Shown here piece by piece: positions 25,590 through 37,600 of a stretch of DNA of 64,000 nucleotides. A program made the position numbers and the translations under genes. The notes beneath the pieces are model-generated. The model was not told the DNA's origin. It was given only the letters and a program-made list of their open reading frames with translations, and did no database searches. Within the stretch, counting starts at the first letter, position 1; every line of letters starts with the position of its first letter. Source of the stretch: Lepidurus packardi (Eukaryota > Arthropoda > Branchiopoda > Notostraca > Triopsidae); the NCBI GenBank assembly GCA_023053545.1, contig JAKZAN010000123.1:30318-94317 (forward strand), read 5' to 3'.

Positions 25590-25745
25590 GGTGACTGCAG
25601 GGCGATCTATCTATATGTTTAATCACTGCCATATTCTCTTTTATGCTTATCCATCAGAAATCGTTACTCTCTATGGCAGCGATCACATTCCTTACCAATT
25701 ATTAAACTCATTCCACCATTTTCAATACCTATTCTCGAATCCAAT

Positions 25746-27656
25746 ATGCGCAAACTCACCCAATTCGCAGAATCCCTCCGCAGTGTCTCATCTGTGTCTC
25801 CTAACCTTCTGCATACAAAAAAGGGACACATCAAGCTCGTCCTAGACTCTCAAAACCCCACCGAACTATCCCGTGCCACACTTCCCCTCATGACCATTTT
25901 TCAACTCGCAGCACAGCATCCTGGCTGGGCACAGGATGTCCTCGCTACCATTAATAACAAACATACCCCTAACACCCCCTAAAACTAATCCACCCCATCA
26001 TGGGAACTGTCTTACTGGCGCATTCGAGCCTATATTGCTCATGACCTCGTCGTCGACCCGCAAATCATTGATGACTTTGTGTTGGAAATCAACTAGCGGG
26101 ACCGATTACCCTCAGGGCAGGTAAATCTGCTCTCAAAGCTGCTAGCTGCCAAGAAGAAGTCTCTGCAGCAATACAATGTCCTATTCAGGTCCATTCCGGA
26201 ACTAATTTTGGAGAATATTTGGCACCTCGAAACTGCAGACTTCATTGAAGTGCTCAGCAACTTGATGAAAATGGACTCTAAGTACTACGAGACCATTAGT
26301 AATCAACTAGGTGACCGCATGGAGGAGTACATTCGAACTCACATCGAAGAGTTTTCCAGCGATGAAGTCAATCTCATTCTCTCTGCCCTCAACCATTCAA
26401 ACATATTCCCTAACTCAGAGTTCTCCAACCTGTACAGACTGTGTCTGCATATGAAGAACTATATCAACGTGAGAACTACCGTCCAGTATCCCTTGAGGCC
26501 TAATAACCTGGACATCATGAACAGTATGCTGCCGCAAATTGCGTCACAAAAGGACTTGATGATGCTGAAGTCCGTCGAAGACAATGACAAGTCCGAACAG
26601 TATATGTACTACAATAAGCTGGAGCAATTAGAGACTCAGGATAGTATCTTTAGAGTGAAGTCAGACATAAGTGTCTCTACTATGCGGGAACTCCTTGATA
26701 ATCTGAAGGCCATCCTACCATTCAGATATTAAGACGGTTTAGGGAGCCTGGTGAAATCTTTCGAAAAGGTTGTAGGTCCCGGAGAACCTGCCGAAGTGAT
26801 TGAAACCCTGTACAATTTCTCAAGAAATATGATTTTGTGTGACCTTTAGAAAAACCCAAACATCAAAACTCGACTACTAGAGATTCTCAACGACCCTCGA
26901 GTCCTTTCGAAACTCGAGGTGGTTGCTGTGTTCAGTCTGCTTAAATACGTATTCAGGACCATGCCACATCATGAATAGATCCTGGCGCCTCATCTGCCAA
27001 AGCTTGACGCACTGTTGAGGATGAAGAATATTCTTCCTGCAAAATATGATAGCACCATGTTGAGGGACTTCTGCATTTCCAAAACCAATGTGAAAGAGAT
27101 GCCTTTTTTTACAGAGGCGTTATGGAACAAGCTCACGAAAACTCACAATCTGAAGATTCCGAAGGAGGACTTACTGCACATCAATAAACTCAGGTTTTAC
27201 CGTACTGGAAATCCTGAGGATTTTGCAGAGACAGAGTACATCGTCAAAGGCAAGAGGAAGAACAACTCCAGGCTGGAGAAATAGCTCAGCAGCATTTTCG
27301 CCAACATTGGTCCACTCCTCCAAGTTAAGACCAACGTCTATTTCAAGGGTTTTGAGATTGACGCAGTGATGACTTCCAAAGCACAGCCTGGCAAGGTGGT
27401 GTACATCGATGTGCATGGACAGTTCCACTACTACAGCAACGCCAAGGAAGTATTGAATCCCGGGAGTGCTTCCAAGAAGATACTGTTCGAGGCGTTGGGA
27501 CTGGAGTATCGGATTGTGGGGTATCGTGAAGAATAGTTCGAAGAGACAGTCAGACAGATAGCAGAGAGTGTGTTTACAGGCAAAGGGGAGTCGGGGAGAG
27601 AAGGGTCAAAACCCCTTACACGATCAGTGTCTCGACCCTTGAAGAAGAGCAAGTGA
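25746..27656 (+). CDS. RAP-domain protein, probable organellar RNA processing factor
   Basis: Uninterrupted 636-residue frame, ATG 25746 to TGA 27654-27656, UAR as Glu. The C-terminal ~70 residues before a basic tail (VYFKGFEIDAVM, then VVYIDVHGQFHYYSNAKEVL and KILFEALGLEYRIVGY) match the RAP domain: an IDVHG-Y core followed by a Leu-x-x-Leu-Gly helix. The upstream part is helical-repeat-like with Leu-rich segments, as in FASTK/OPR-type RNA-binding proteins. The first ~30 residues are Ser/Arg/Lys-rich with few acidic residues, compatible with mitochondrial import. RAP proteins act in mitochondrial rRNA/mRNA maturation; the specific target is unknown. Confidence 0.82.
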
Positions 27657-28613
27657 TTTAAATAGCCAATAAGCCCTATACTTTTATTTGATTGCTGTAT
27701 ACAAGAATATCGTTTTTATTGCTTTACTGAACATGTATGTTAGCACTATGTTTCGAATTAAACTATGTTTTATCGGTTTGTCATTGGCTGTTGCCTATAA
27801 TATTTCCTATTCACCCACCCCCGTTTCCTCCCTCCCCAACCCTCCACCAAAATATCCCTGTCCCTCCCAGCCCCTACATAATCACTCCCTCATCCACTTC
27901 TCTACTTCCCTACCACTTTCCTCACCCCTGCCGCCCTCACAACATCGTTTTCTATTCACCCTTTTTTCGGCACATTCAGCCCTGGTTTCGCGCCAAATCT
28001 GTAGGAGATTCTACCTTACTTACCTCCACCCCTTTCGTCCCTCTCCACCCTCTTACATACTCAGCAGCAGCTAGACAGTCTTCCCCTGAGTCTCAATATG
28101 TAGTTTTTAGCGTGTTTTTATTTTTTGTTGCCGGACTTCTGGCTGGGTCTCGACATGGGTTTTGCTAGCCTAGGGTTTTAGTCGCAAAATATCACAGAAT
28201 TTCCAAAATCGCGAGGCTCAAGCAGTTACCAAAAATAACCTAGTCTTTCCTGCTCATTGATAGCCCACGTACCACTCTTCCCTAGGAGTCGCGCCCTCAC
28301 CATCCATTTTTAGACATCTTGCATTTTCCAGATGATGGACTAACATGAATGTATGGTTCGCTGTAGGAGAAACCTCAGTGGATGGAGTGTGGGAGGGTGG
28401 CTGAGGGTTTTGGAGAGAGGTGAGAGGTGTAGGATGGTTGATAGGGGAGGGGTGAGGTTAGGGATTTGAGCCAATCAGAATTGGTGTTTTAGGAACGGGC
28501 CAATCAGAATTAAGTGCAGCTTTGGAGTGGATTAATTATGTGAGATTAAATGGAGAAGGGCTAAGTAGCCTGGTTATAATCAATAAGTTAACGAGCACAA
28601 CCAAGCAATCAAA
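27657..28613. promoter_or_regulatory. Long intergenic region upstream of histone H2B
   Basis: A 957 bp spacer with pyrimidine-rich runs on the + strand (27800-28060) and G-rich runs (28380-28460). A TTATAAT sequence near 28574, about 40 bases before the H2B ATG, could serve as a TATA-like element. No other element recognised; the TATA-like site is a guess. Confidence 0.35.
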
Positions 28614-28958
28614 ATGGGAAAGAAACCTACTGAAACCAAACCCGCCAAGGCCGGCAAGTCCTCTGAAGGCAAGAGCAGAAGAAGAAGAGTCGAGACCTTC
28701 TCCATCTACATCTACAAGGTCCTCAAGCAGGTCCACCCCGACATCGGCATCTCCAAGAAGGCCATGAACATCATGAACTCCTTCATCCACGACACACCTT
28801 CGACAGAATTGGCTCTGAGGGCTCCAAGCTCGTCAGATTCAACAAGAGAAGAACCCTTTCTTCTCGCGAGGTGCAGTCTGCTGTGAAGCTGATCCTCCCC
28901 GGAGAGCTTGCCAGACACGCCATCTCTGAAGGCACCAAGGCTGTGACGAAGTATGTGA
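28614..28958 (+). pseudogene. H2B: Histone H2B, reading frame broken twice
   Basis: Core histone H2B sequence. ATG 28614 begins [20 protein letters not shown] and runs through [20 protein letters not shown] to FIHDT. At 28791-28798 two extra bases (an ACAC tract) move the remaining H2B sequence ([18 protein letters not shown], then [20 protein letters not shown] and [10 protein letters not shown]) into another frame. In that second frame no stop follows for hundreds of bases, while a TGA at 28956-28958, in the original frame, lies one base after the usual C-terminal Tyr. No GT-AG intron explains either break. It is either a degenerate copy or has two sequence errors; codon use and the protein sequence are otherwise well preserved. 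Confidence 0.75.
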
Positions 28959-29219
28959 ACCCCCTGATCGTTGTATGGTGTATTGAGTTTCGATTGTCTT
29001 TTTTAATTCATGCTCAAAACTACTTTTCGGTGTATAAATTAGCAGAGTAATGCACACTACCAATACAAATTTGGAATTCGGGTTGCTACTATTTAGCAGT
29101 CCCAGCCATCTTTAAAGCATCTCGGAAAGGCAAACATAATTATCATATCGTCATTTTGACCCATTGCCATAAAACAATAAGGGATATGGGTGAAGTATAC
29201 AGTCATTCGGCATACCGCC

Positions 29220-30186
29220 TCAGTTTACGCCGGTCTTGTCGATCTTGGCGAAGTATTTGAACGGTAGCTTCACGAGCCAGGCTTCTTCCCGTCGCATCTT
29301 GTTGGCGCCCAAGACTTCCAGGGACTCACATTTGGGCAACCCCCGGCATTAAGGTCGCATCTTCAGAATTTTCTCCACATAGTCTTCTGCGTAGAAATTA
29401 TTGATCTACTTTTCTTCGCACAGAGTCTTCTCCCAAAGCTTAGGGGTGAGGATTCAATTTATGTTATCGAATCGAAGCCTATTCCAGCTTCTCCACCTTC
29501 GCTGCGGAAAGCCCCGGACAGGTTCATTAGAGAGTTCTTTCCGCTTCGTTTCAGAACAGCAGATGCCTTCTTGGTCTGGTTAGCCCATTGCTTCTCGAAG
29601 AAAGTCAGTAGCGACCTTGAGTGTTCGAGGCGTTGTTATTCGTGTAGCCTTAGTTGGGGCTGAGATTGCTTACGTTTGAGGGACTCGCAATGCTCATAGC
29701 CTGTAGAGCCTGTCTACTTGCTGTCTTTCTGCAGAGGGGAGTTGAGATGGTCCAGGTTGGTTTCGGCGATCGACTCATTCTCCTTGTTACTGGAGTCGCG
29801 TTTCAGACTTTCAATAAGGGTTTCCTTTGGGAAGATGCCACGTTCCAGAGAAGGCAAGACACTGCTAAATTTACTGTGTCGGGAGGTGGCCGAGTCGGTG
29901 TTTTTGCGAATATTTTTGCGCTTGTCCTTCTTATTGGTGGCGCCCTTGACGACTTTGTAACCCACAATATCGTACTATTTGGCAGTGTCCACGAATGTCT
30001 CAGGGAGTTTTTCGAGGTCATCGCTTTCGAAGATGTTGATGAGTATTTCGCAGGTGGGGATGTTTTCGTCGATGATGGTGAAGCACTGGTTGGGGCAGCA
30101 AGGGAGGAGGAGCCTTCTTGAGTTCGGAGGCGATTTTGTAGTGTTTGATGATTGAGCCCGTGGAGGACGAGGTGGCCGAGAAACAT
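29220..30186 (-). CDS. Unknown protein, four-exon model
   Basis: Best model: exons 30186-30169, 30085-29674, 29593-29519 and 29437-29220 with introns of 83, 80 and 81 nt, giving 240 residues. Clearly coding segments are TIIDENIPTCEILINIFESD and DTAKEYDIVGYKVVKG in exon 2 and EINNFYAEDYVEKILKMRP plus EAWLVKLPFKYFAKIDKTG in exon 4. The acceptor of intron 2 is uncertain by 3 nt and the 18-nt first exon is tentative. The middle is Lys/Arg/Ser/Asn-rich and probably disordered. No family recognised. Read without introns it appears broken, with an in-frame TGA near 29450. Confidence 0.5.
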
Positions 30187-31026
30187 GAGGAAAGCGGAAG
30201 GTGTGATAAGTAATTTATGGAACTTTGGAATATATATTCCGACGGATACTGTAGAACAGTGACTCAGAATATTGAAATAGAAGGATCTGGTTGCACGCGA
30301 TATTCGGCACTCCATATATCGCAACCCTTTTGTCACGACCCAATGGACACTGCAACGGCAGACCCGACATTTGAGAGGCTTGCGGCTGGCACTACATTCC
30401 TCGCGCAAGCATAGTTTGGATTAACGCTACGACTAGTAATAAGTTGGTGAGGGGTTTATTGTCCTAGGATTTAATCATACTTTGGTGCTTGGGTAAGAAA
30501 ACGAAGTAAATATTTTGTATTAGACACTTTATCCCTGCAGGTGACCATCAATCGATTATACTTGGTATCGAGCACATATGAATATTGATCCACCAATGCT
30601 GGGACGATCTCAACGAGTCTGGAATGAGTTTAGCTGCTTCTGTCTTCGTGACCTTCCGCCCTCTTTGATCTTTTCTCAATCCCAATATAGTGATCTGACG
30701 CTGTTTACGCAAAGCATAAAGTTGCACCCATGGCTAAAATATACCCCAACTAATTTAATATCTCCTCTTCCTTGGCCCCTGCCAGACTTTATTCGTGATG
30801 CCGTAGCGACTCCTCCAAAAACAACGGTATACGCATCTAAATTTGCGTTAATTCGGGCGTTCTTATCCTGAGGTGTGCCGTGGCTTTCCCAGCAACGGCA
30901 GACCCACATCCGATGGTTGTTTCAATTAAATCATAAGGCGAGCATCATTACTTTGTGTTAAACTAAGCTATAATCCATAAACATCGTACGCCCAATAAAT
31001 CAGATACTATCGGCTCCTCGCACCTC
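30187..31026. other. Intergenic region upstream of kinase gene
   Basis: An 840 bp divergent spacer. Short frames at 30578-30871 lack family resemblance and I do not call them. No repeat, tRNA or other element recognised. Confidence 0.45.
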
Positions 31027-32896
31027 ATGAAGAGCACTTCTGCCCTCAAAAAGTCACAACACCTATAAGCCACTTCCCCCTCCAGGCCCAGGCCTCGCAT
31101 CTCCGAATCCCCTATCTTTAACCCCCAACCCAATACCCTCTCTCCTCAGCCAGGATAATCATCCCTTTGCGCAGGCCCCGTCCTTCGGAGACACCGTTCG
31201 ATGCTGACCCTCGCTGGCAGTCAGACTCGAAAATCTCCTCAAGTCCCCTATGCCTTTGACATCAAAGCAAGAGTTGCTGAATATGCCGAAAGACACGAGG
31301 AAATTAATCAGAGACTCTTGATGAACAGATCACAAACCCAGGGGCACCCTCCATACAAAACACCCAACCAAACTTTTTTCGGCAACAGATTGGCCTCTCC
31401 TGACAATAAGATTTCGAGTGGGACACAGCATCATGGAACGACCCTATCCAGTCGTCTCTAACAAGTAGGCCTCAAATTTCAGTATGACTGGGAGCCTACC
31501 GAGCAGTTTTTCTCAGCGGTCTGCTTATACGCCTCTAGCTCAGTCTTTACCCTCCGAAGTATCTAACTCAATAATGAATAGTAAACCTTTATATAATGTG
31601 GCCGGTCCCCTTCCTCCTTCTTCAAAACGTCAAACCTCGCGCCTCAGAACCCGTTATTTGAAAACGAATGCAAGGAGTAGGAATGCGACTCGAACTCTCC
31701 TGAAAAGTCTCTCAGAATGGAATCTCGCAGGACCCGCCAAATCCCCACCCGTCGCTCGATATTAACAAGGACGTGGAAAATTGTACAGTCCTTCTCCAGT
31801 AGCTCCGACGCCCGCTAAACTAAACTTCGCACCCAATGAGGATGCCTTCAAAAAGCCAGGCTCCCTGAAGGAGACCATTTCTACATGATTATACGAACAG
31901 CTCTAAGCAGAGTTCCGTGCGCAGCCAATAGACCAAATATGGCTTCCAGCTGTCAGACTTTAAGATCGGCAAGGAATTGGGTAATGGCAAATTTGGGAGC
32001 GTGTTTCTAGTCCAGTAAATTCTAGCCAGTTGACACCACACTCTTCTACTGACCCTTTGCATAAGTATAGACACAAACTCACCGGGTTCCTCTGTGCCAT
32101 GAAACGCATCCCCAAGTCCGCAATCCGCGAAGAGCACATCATGAACCAGATGATTCGAGAGATCAAGATTCAGTCTGCCCTGGATCATCCAAACATCGTC
32201 AAACTCTACGGGTTCTTCCATGACCAGGAGAATATCTACTTGCTGCTGGAGCTAGGTTCGGGAGGACAGCTTTACCACATCATCAAGCGTAAGGTCAGGC
32301 TCGCTGAACGTTCTGTGGCTTACGCAATAAAACAGGTTTGTGAAGCGATCAGGTATATGCATTTCTTCAAGATCATCCACCGAGACTTGAAACCCTAAAA
32401 TATCGTGCTAGCGAGTGTAAGATTCTTATCATTTAAATTGACTTCCTAAAAATCAAAGGGTGCTGTGAAATTGTGTGACTTCGGATGGGCAGTAATTCGA
32501 GGTTCGGAGTTGCGGAGTACGTTCTGCGGTACTCCTCTATACGTGTCTCCGGAGATCCTGAAGGGCCATCAGTACGACGAAAAGATCGATCTTTGGGGCA
32601 TTGGAGTGCTAACCTATGAACTATTGGTAGGCAACATTCCATTCGACATCAACTGTGAGGAAGAACTCATCAAAATCGTAAAGAAGCATTATCGATGGGA
32701 ATTTATGATGGTGATATGATAGATCAGAGAAGACGTGATTTTCCCTGCAGAACTACCGATTTCGGGAATCGCGAAGGACTTCGTACTGCGGATCCTGAAA
32801 AAGAATCCGGAGGACAGGATAAAGATCGACCAGCTGATGAAGCACGAGTTTCTAAGCAACGCCCCAGAACTTGCACCTTAATTGGAAGAAGTCTGA
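31027..32896 (+). CDS. Aurora-like Ser/Thr protein kinase
   Basis: Mitotic-type kinase. The catalytic domain is clear across exons ~31908-32014, 32071-32416, 32459-32677 and 32723-32896 (introns 56, 42 and 45 nt): glycine loop GNGKFGSV, FLCAMKRI lysine, helix-C MIREIKIQ, HRDLKP-E-N with the Glu encoded by TAA (32396-32398), DFGWAV (Aurora has DFGWS), activation segment STFCGTPLYVSPEIL, DLWGIGVLTYELLVG, and a C-terminal KNPEDRIKIDQLMKHEF. A Ser/Pro-rich N-terminal extension starts at ATG 31027. Its exon structure is unresolved: an intron 31418-31451 and another of about 109 nt (31799-31907) give one consistent frame, but alternatives exist. Confidence 0.88.
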
Positions 32897-33018
32897 TTAG
32901 CCATCTCAATCTCCCCAATTCAACTAAGACAATTTTCCTACCTTACTTTTTAAACATTGATCGAGAGTAATAAAGATAAAGGTCTAGACGTGTATACAAG
33001 ATTCCAAAGCAGTATAGC

Positions 33019-33985
33019 TCACAGTAGGAGGCATGAAGAAAGGCACGCCAGCACTCCGAATAGATAGAACACAGTTGTTTCTACACGAATTAACAAAGAG
33101 CGGGATATACTATTGGATGGGTGTTTACTTCGAATGCGCTAGTCGTAGAATTGTCCTTTGAAGATTTAGAAGTACTCGGGATAACCCATGAAGTTACCAT
33201 AGATGTGGATCACGACCGATGAGATCAGGGCGCGACGCCGCACGAAAATATGGGAACAGTACAGACCAAAGAACCAGTTGTAGGCACATTGGATAAGCAC
33301 TGTTTATAAGGCCATTTTGTGGCCGAACCTACCCACGAATCTGGAGTAGTTGTAGAGATGGCCTGAAATGATAAGGGTATGATATTTACTGAGAGAGAAG
33401 AGGGTGCCACTGAAGAAGGTGAAGAATATATCGTGCTCGAAGGAGCTGTTAATGAGTCTGTTCATGAGCCCACGGTATAGCCACTCTAAAAACAACGGAG
33501 TCTACCAGAATTGTAGGAAATGATGGAACGACGTCAAAAGGAGGGTAATAAGTAGAACAGCCTAAGGGTAGAGTGATTACGATGAAGAGTTTCCGAAAAA
33601 GATTCCACTGAAAATGAGGTTTGTAGAAGCTCAGCAGCTTCTTCTTGATCCTGCCGTTGTACAGCTCCTGGTGTAGTCCGCCCAGGAACAGCGTCGTGTT
33701 GATGAAGATGGCGATGCCCATGTTCCGGATGAATTCCTCATTGGGCTCAACGTAGAAACATTACAGGAACGGTATGTGCTGAGGTTTGCATCGACTGGAG
33801 TAGGTTTCGGCAGACAGACACGTCATCAGGACTAGCAGGCAGATCACTTGGACTTTGGTTTTATGGAATGACTTATCGGGAGTAGGCCAGTCTCCGCGTT
33901 CGAGCCATGCATTCTGAATGCTGAGAGTGAGGAGAAGCAGGAGTACGAAGACCACGCAAACCACGAGCGATGATAATTAGATCAT
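33019..33985 (-). CDS. RCE1: RCE1-like CAAX prenyl endopeptidase
   Basis: Multi-pass ER membrane protease that removes the -aaX tripeptide from prenylated proteins. Exons 33985-33559 and 33485-33019 with a 73-nt intron give 297 residues (human 329). Many hydrophobic segments; WLYRGLMNRL corresponds to the catalytic E-E-x-x-x-R region, and VIHIYGNFMGYPEYF carries the family's H-x-x-x-N plus MG-P motif. In this model the first of the two family glutamates is Gly and the second is a UAG split by the intron, so the splice site may be wrong. The 205-residue Rab-like protein encoded at 54329 ends in a prenylation motif and could be a client type. Confidence 0.72.
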
Positions 33986-34139
33986 AGACGGGTAGTAGGG
34001 TTGTTGTATCGTATTGGAGGAAAGGGGTGGAGACTAGCCGTGGAGGTTTAAAACGAGTTGGAAAGTATTAAGGAAAGAATGAAATTATGAGAAGAGAACC
34101 TTCGTTGGACAACTTACGGAGACTGAAGAACTGAGTGTT

Positions 34140-34518
34140 GCTGGTTAGTACAATAAATTGGTCACCGATAAATGTGTGTCTATTTGACACATCGAACTTC
34201 ACACCCAGGGAACCATCCAGAACAGGGAAGCCACATGTAACAAGGTGTGGGCGATGGAGTAAGCATCCTAATGTAATTGGAGGTAATAGCTAAAAACTAT
34301 GGGTAACAAATCTTTGTAAGAATACCAAGAAAAAGCCAGTTTCACGAGAGTTATGCTCTATTCCGGTGGGCTACGGTTTGGAGTCCTCATCAATAGGGAT
34401 GTACTGATTGTTTTAGACTTTGCCCACAAGCTCAGCGTCCTGCGAGCCCAATATATTTGGCAGGAAGAACCCACGATTTGCGGGACATAACCTCGGGTAT
34501 AATCACAGGGTATGCCAT
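34140..34518 (-). CDS. Small unknown protein, 3' end unresolved
   Basis: Exon 1 34518-34492 (ATG start), intron 34440-34491 (52 nt), exon 2 34439-34326, intron 34290-34325 (36 nt), exon 3 from 34289. Both introns have GT/AG ends and are in phase 0. Readable segments include NNQYIPIDEDSKPEPTGIEH and GSLGVKFDVSNRHTFIGDQF. A further donor GTAAG lies near 34118 but I cannot place the next exon without entering the RCE1-like gene, so the end is open. It may be a separate gene or the 5' part of that one. No family recognised. Confidence 0.4.
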
Positions 34519-34607
34519 TTAGAATCCTCTACTGCCCAATATGATACTTCAAGACATTCATATAAACCTATAACCAAAATACGGAAATATCAACGCTTCC
34601 ACCCACC

Positions 34608-37600
34608 ATGTCCGAAAACAAGCAAGAAGAGTCCAAGCTTCCTCCGGGCAGAGTACCCAACGTCATCGTCGACGAATTCTTGGATGGGCTCTATAAACAA
34701 CCCCCAAGACACACTCCACGCAAAAATTAACGCCCTTCTCCTAGCCCCCACCACACAGATTCGCCCAACCGCAAGTCTTCCGCCGATTACTAACATTTAC
34801 CATAGCCTCCTCTCTATCAACATCCCAAAGATGCTCTCACCCTCATGCATCACGTTAAACTTGTCCACCTCCACCTCATCATGCGTATCGCAACGACCAG
34901 TAGATCGGGTTGGGCCTTCCGCAGGCTGGCTCACTCTGCCTTCGCAAATAAAACCAAAGGTAAGGCCTTGAGCAACTTCGCTGCGATCTTCAAGTCCTTA
35001 CAAGCGAAGCGCATAGGTGGTAGCTACAGTAAACTACTTGAAAACAGTTTAATGTACAGATTCAAGTCATACAGTGAGCTTCCTTCAGATAGGAATTCTG
35101 AGAGCTCGGGAGCACGTCCACCCAAACCAAAATCCTCTTTTGTCAACCCAGCTTATACCCCCAAGAGAGACCTAAAGGCTGGAAGCCAGCAGAAAATCCA
35201 AAATCAACATGAAGATTTAGCAACGAATGAAGAGGAAGCGAACAAACTCATGACTTTGAGCCCAGAGGCCAAAGAGGCTATCATCAAAATGCAGCGATTC
35301 GACAGGTATATCTATCCTATGGAATCAGAGAAGTACTTGAAAGGACCGATTGAAAATGAGCTGAGACGACTGTAAAGGATCAAGAACTTTAACAAATGGA
35401 TGCGGAACGAATACTATGACAATTAACTGACGATAACCTGTCTGTACAACCACATGAAGAACCTGTACGAACTGAACAGAGACCTCAACGAAATCGATGT
35501 GCTCAAGGTGCAGAACGAAGAGTTGCAGAAGAGAATCATTGAGAGTAACGTTCAGAAGCAGAAAGACATCAAAGAGGCGACGGCCAACAGTAAAAATAAG
35601 ATCTTGTAAGACGAAGCTAAGATCAAGGATTACCAGAAGATTAACGACTTCATCGTGAATGCGCTAAAGGAAAACACCGAAAAGGCCCGCAAACTCTTCA
35701 ACCAGATGATCCACAAATGCCAGCCAGACAAGAAAGAGATGCTTGAACTGATACTGGAGCTGTTAAATGATGTGGCCGAAGCAGCCTCCCTTAACGAGTC
35801 GAGCAACTACCAGATCAACCTAACCAAGTTCATGGAAGAACAACCAACGGTCGAGAAAACAATCTTATGGCTAGAAAGACAAAAGAAGTCATTGGAAAAG
35901 GCCTGGAATGATGCCAAGACAGATGCAGCCAAAGACGCCTACACGACTCTCATCACAACAGTCACTTATATCACGAGTCTACATGTTCAGATAAAGAACC
36001 TGAATATGGGAGCCCGCAGTAATGGGCCGTCAACAGGAAGTTTCAAGGGCTTGCAACCATCACAGTTTAATTCAAACAACGAGTAGAAATTGACAGCATA
36101 GATCAAGAAGTTGAAAGGGGAGCTGTAGAGATAAAAGAGCAACATAAGGTAGTTGGAGAATAAAATTAAAGAGTTGAGCAAACCTGTGCCTCCGAAACCA
36201 GAGGAAACTGTGCTGAATACCTGGGAGTCAGAACTCAAGGTCATCCTGGAGAAGATGGAGAAAAATGAGAACTGGGTCGGAGATGTCAACAGGAACCGGA
36301 AGATCAACAACAATCGGAAGTTGCAGGACAGAAACACAAACATCGTGTCCATGACTCTGACCCTCCTCGAAACACTCAGCCAGAAGAACAAAGATATTGA
36401 TATCCTCAACAAGGAAAAGAATATCAACCTGCTTCCCCTCAAACAGATGGAAGAGAAGTATAACAAGTAGAAAGAGAGAGCGGATGGGCTTGAGCAGACT
36501 AACGTTAAATATCTCAAGGAACTTGAGGAGTTGCGACTAGCCTCTAAAGGTGAAAAGGACTCGCCACAGGCTGAGATCGCTGAGTTAATAAGAATTTGCA
36601 CGATTGTCTAGATGGCGATAGGCAAACGCGAAAGTGATGGGAATACATCGGAACTGAGTAAAGCTCGAAAACAGTTTGACAACAAAAAGAAGTTCAGCCA
36701 TCTGCTGCCCCTCGTGAGCACGATCGATAGTCTCATTATGTCAATCATTTAAAGCGAAGCAGCCATGAAGAAGAGGCATCAAGAAGAGCAAAAGATAGAA
36801 CTCCAGAAAACTAAATAGTACTCCAACATCGACTCCATGAATAAGACTTTCTTTAAGCTGTTTGACGCTGAAGGAGTCAGGGTTGATGATAGTCTAATCA
36901 GCAGAATGAAGAAGTCACTCGAACTCATCAGTAATAAACTGGACAAAGTGCCCGAAGATTCACCCTATGTGGACCTGTATGAACTCTATACGAGCGTAGT
37001 GGAGACCAAGACACGTTTGACGACTCTACTGGAACAACAACTGAAGTAGACCAAGTAAGCTAGAGCAGGTGCTGCTTAAGGCACGAAAGGAACTTCAGCA
37101 CTTGAGAAGAGGATCAAAGAGTTGGAAGACAAAAATACTAAATTAGAAAGACTAGTCGAAGAAGAAAGAAAGAGAGTAGCTTCTAAGGATGAAGAGATCA
37201 CTACTATACGGGTCTAAATTGAAACTACCAGAACCGAGATCACAGAGATATTGGAGCGTGAAAATGGAGAGAAGTAATTAGCGGCAGAAGGCCAGTACGA
37301 ACGAGAACTGATGGAGAAGACCATAGACAGCCTCACAAGAGAGTTGGAAGAAATGAGGAAAGCCACAGCAAAACAAGGTGCCGATAAGAACGAGGACGTT
37401 AAGAAGCTCCGTCAGGAGGCAGAAGAAGCAAAAAGAGAAGCACAGAAAGCTAAGTCAGACATGGAGAAAGCGAATAGAGAGTTGGAAAAAGGTCAGAAAT
37501 AGTGTCTGAAGGCGAAGGAAAACTTGGAGAAGTTTAGAGCAGAGAATGAGATCAGTAAGAATGAGTTGAGGGAGATAAAGAAGGAGAATAATAGGCTGAA

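Noticed and set aside
29654..30121. Hydrophobic 155-codon frame on the + strand
   Set aside because: It is antisense to the better-supported minus-strand gene and has no family resemblance.
29220..30186. A pseudogene with an in-frame TGA near 29450
   Set aside because: Three introns of 80-83 nt give one continuous 240-codon model ending in TGA, so disruption is not needed; kept at moderate confidence.
31870..31890. Programmed +1 frameshift at ACA-TGA before the kinase domain
   Set aside because: GT-AG introns of suitable length can join the frames, so splicing is simpler; not proven.
33019..34518. One single gene joining the small 34.1-34.5 kb gene to the RCE1-like protease
   Set aside because: No GT-AG pair kept both reading frames without dropping clearly coding sequence; left as two genes with that uncertainty noted.
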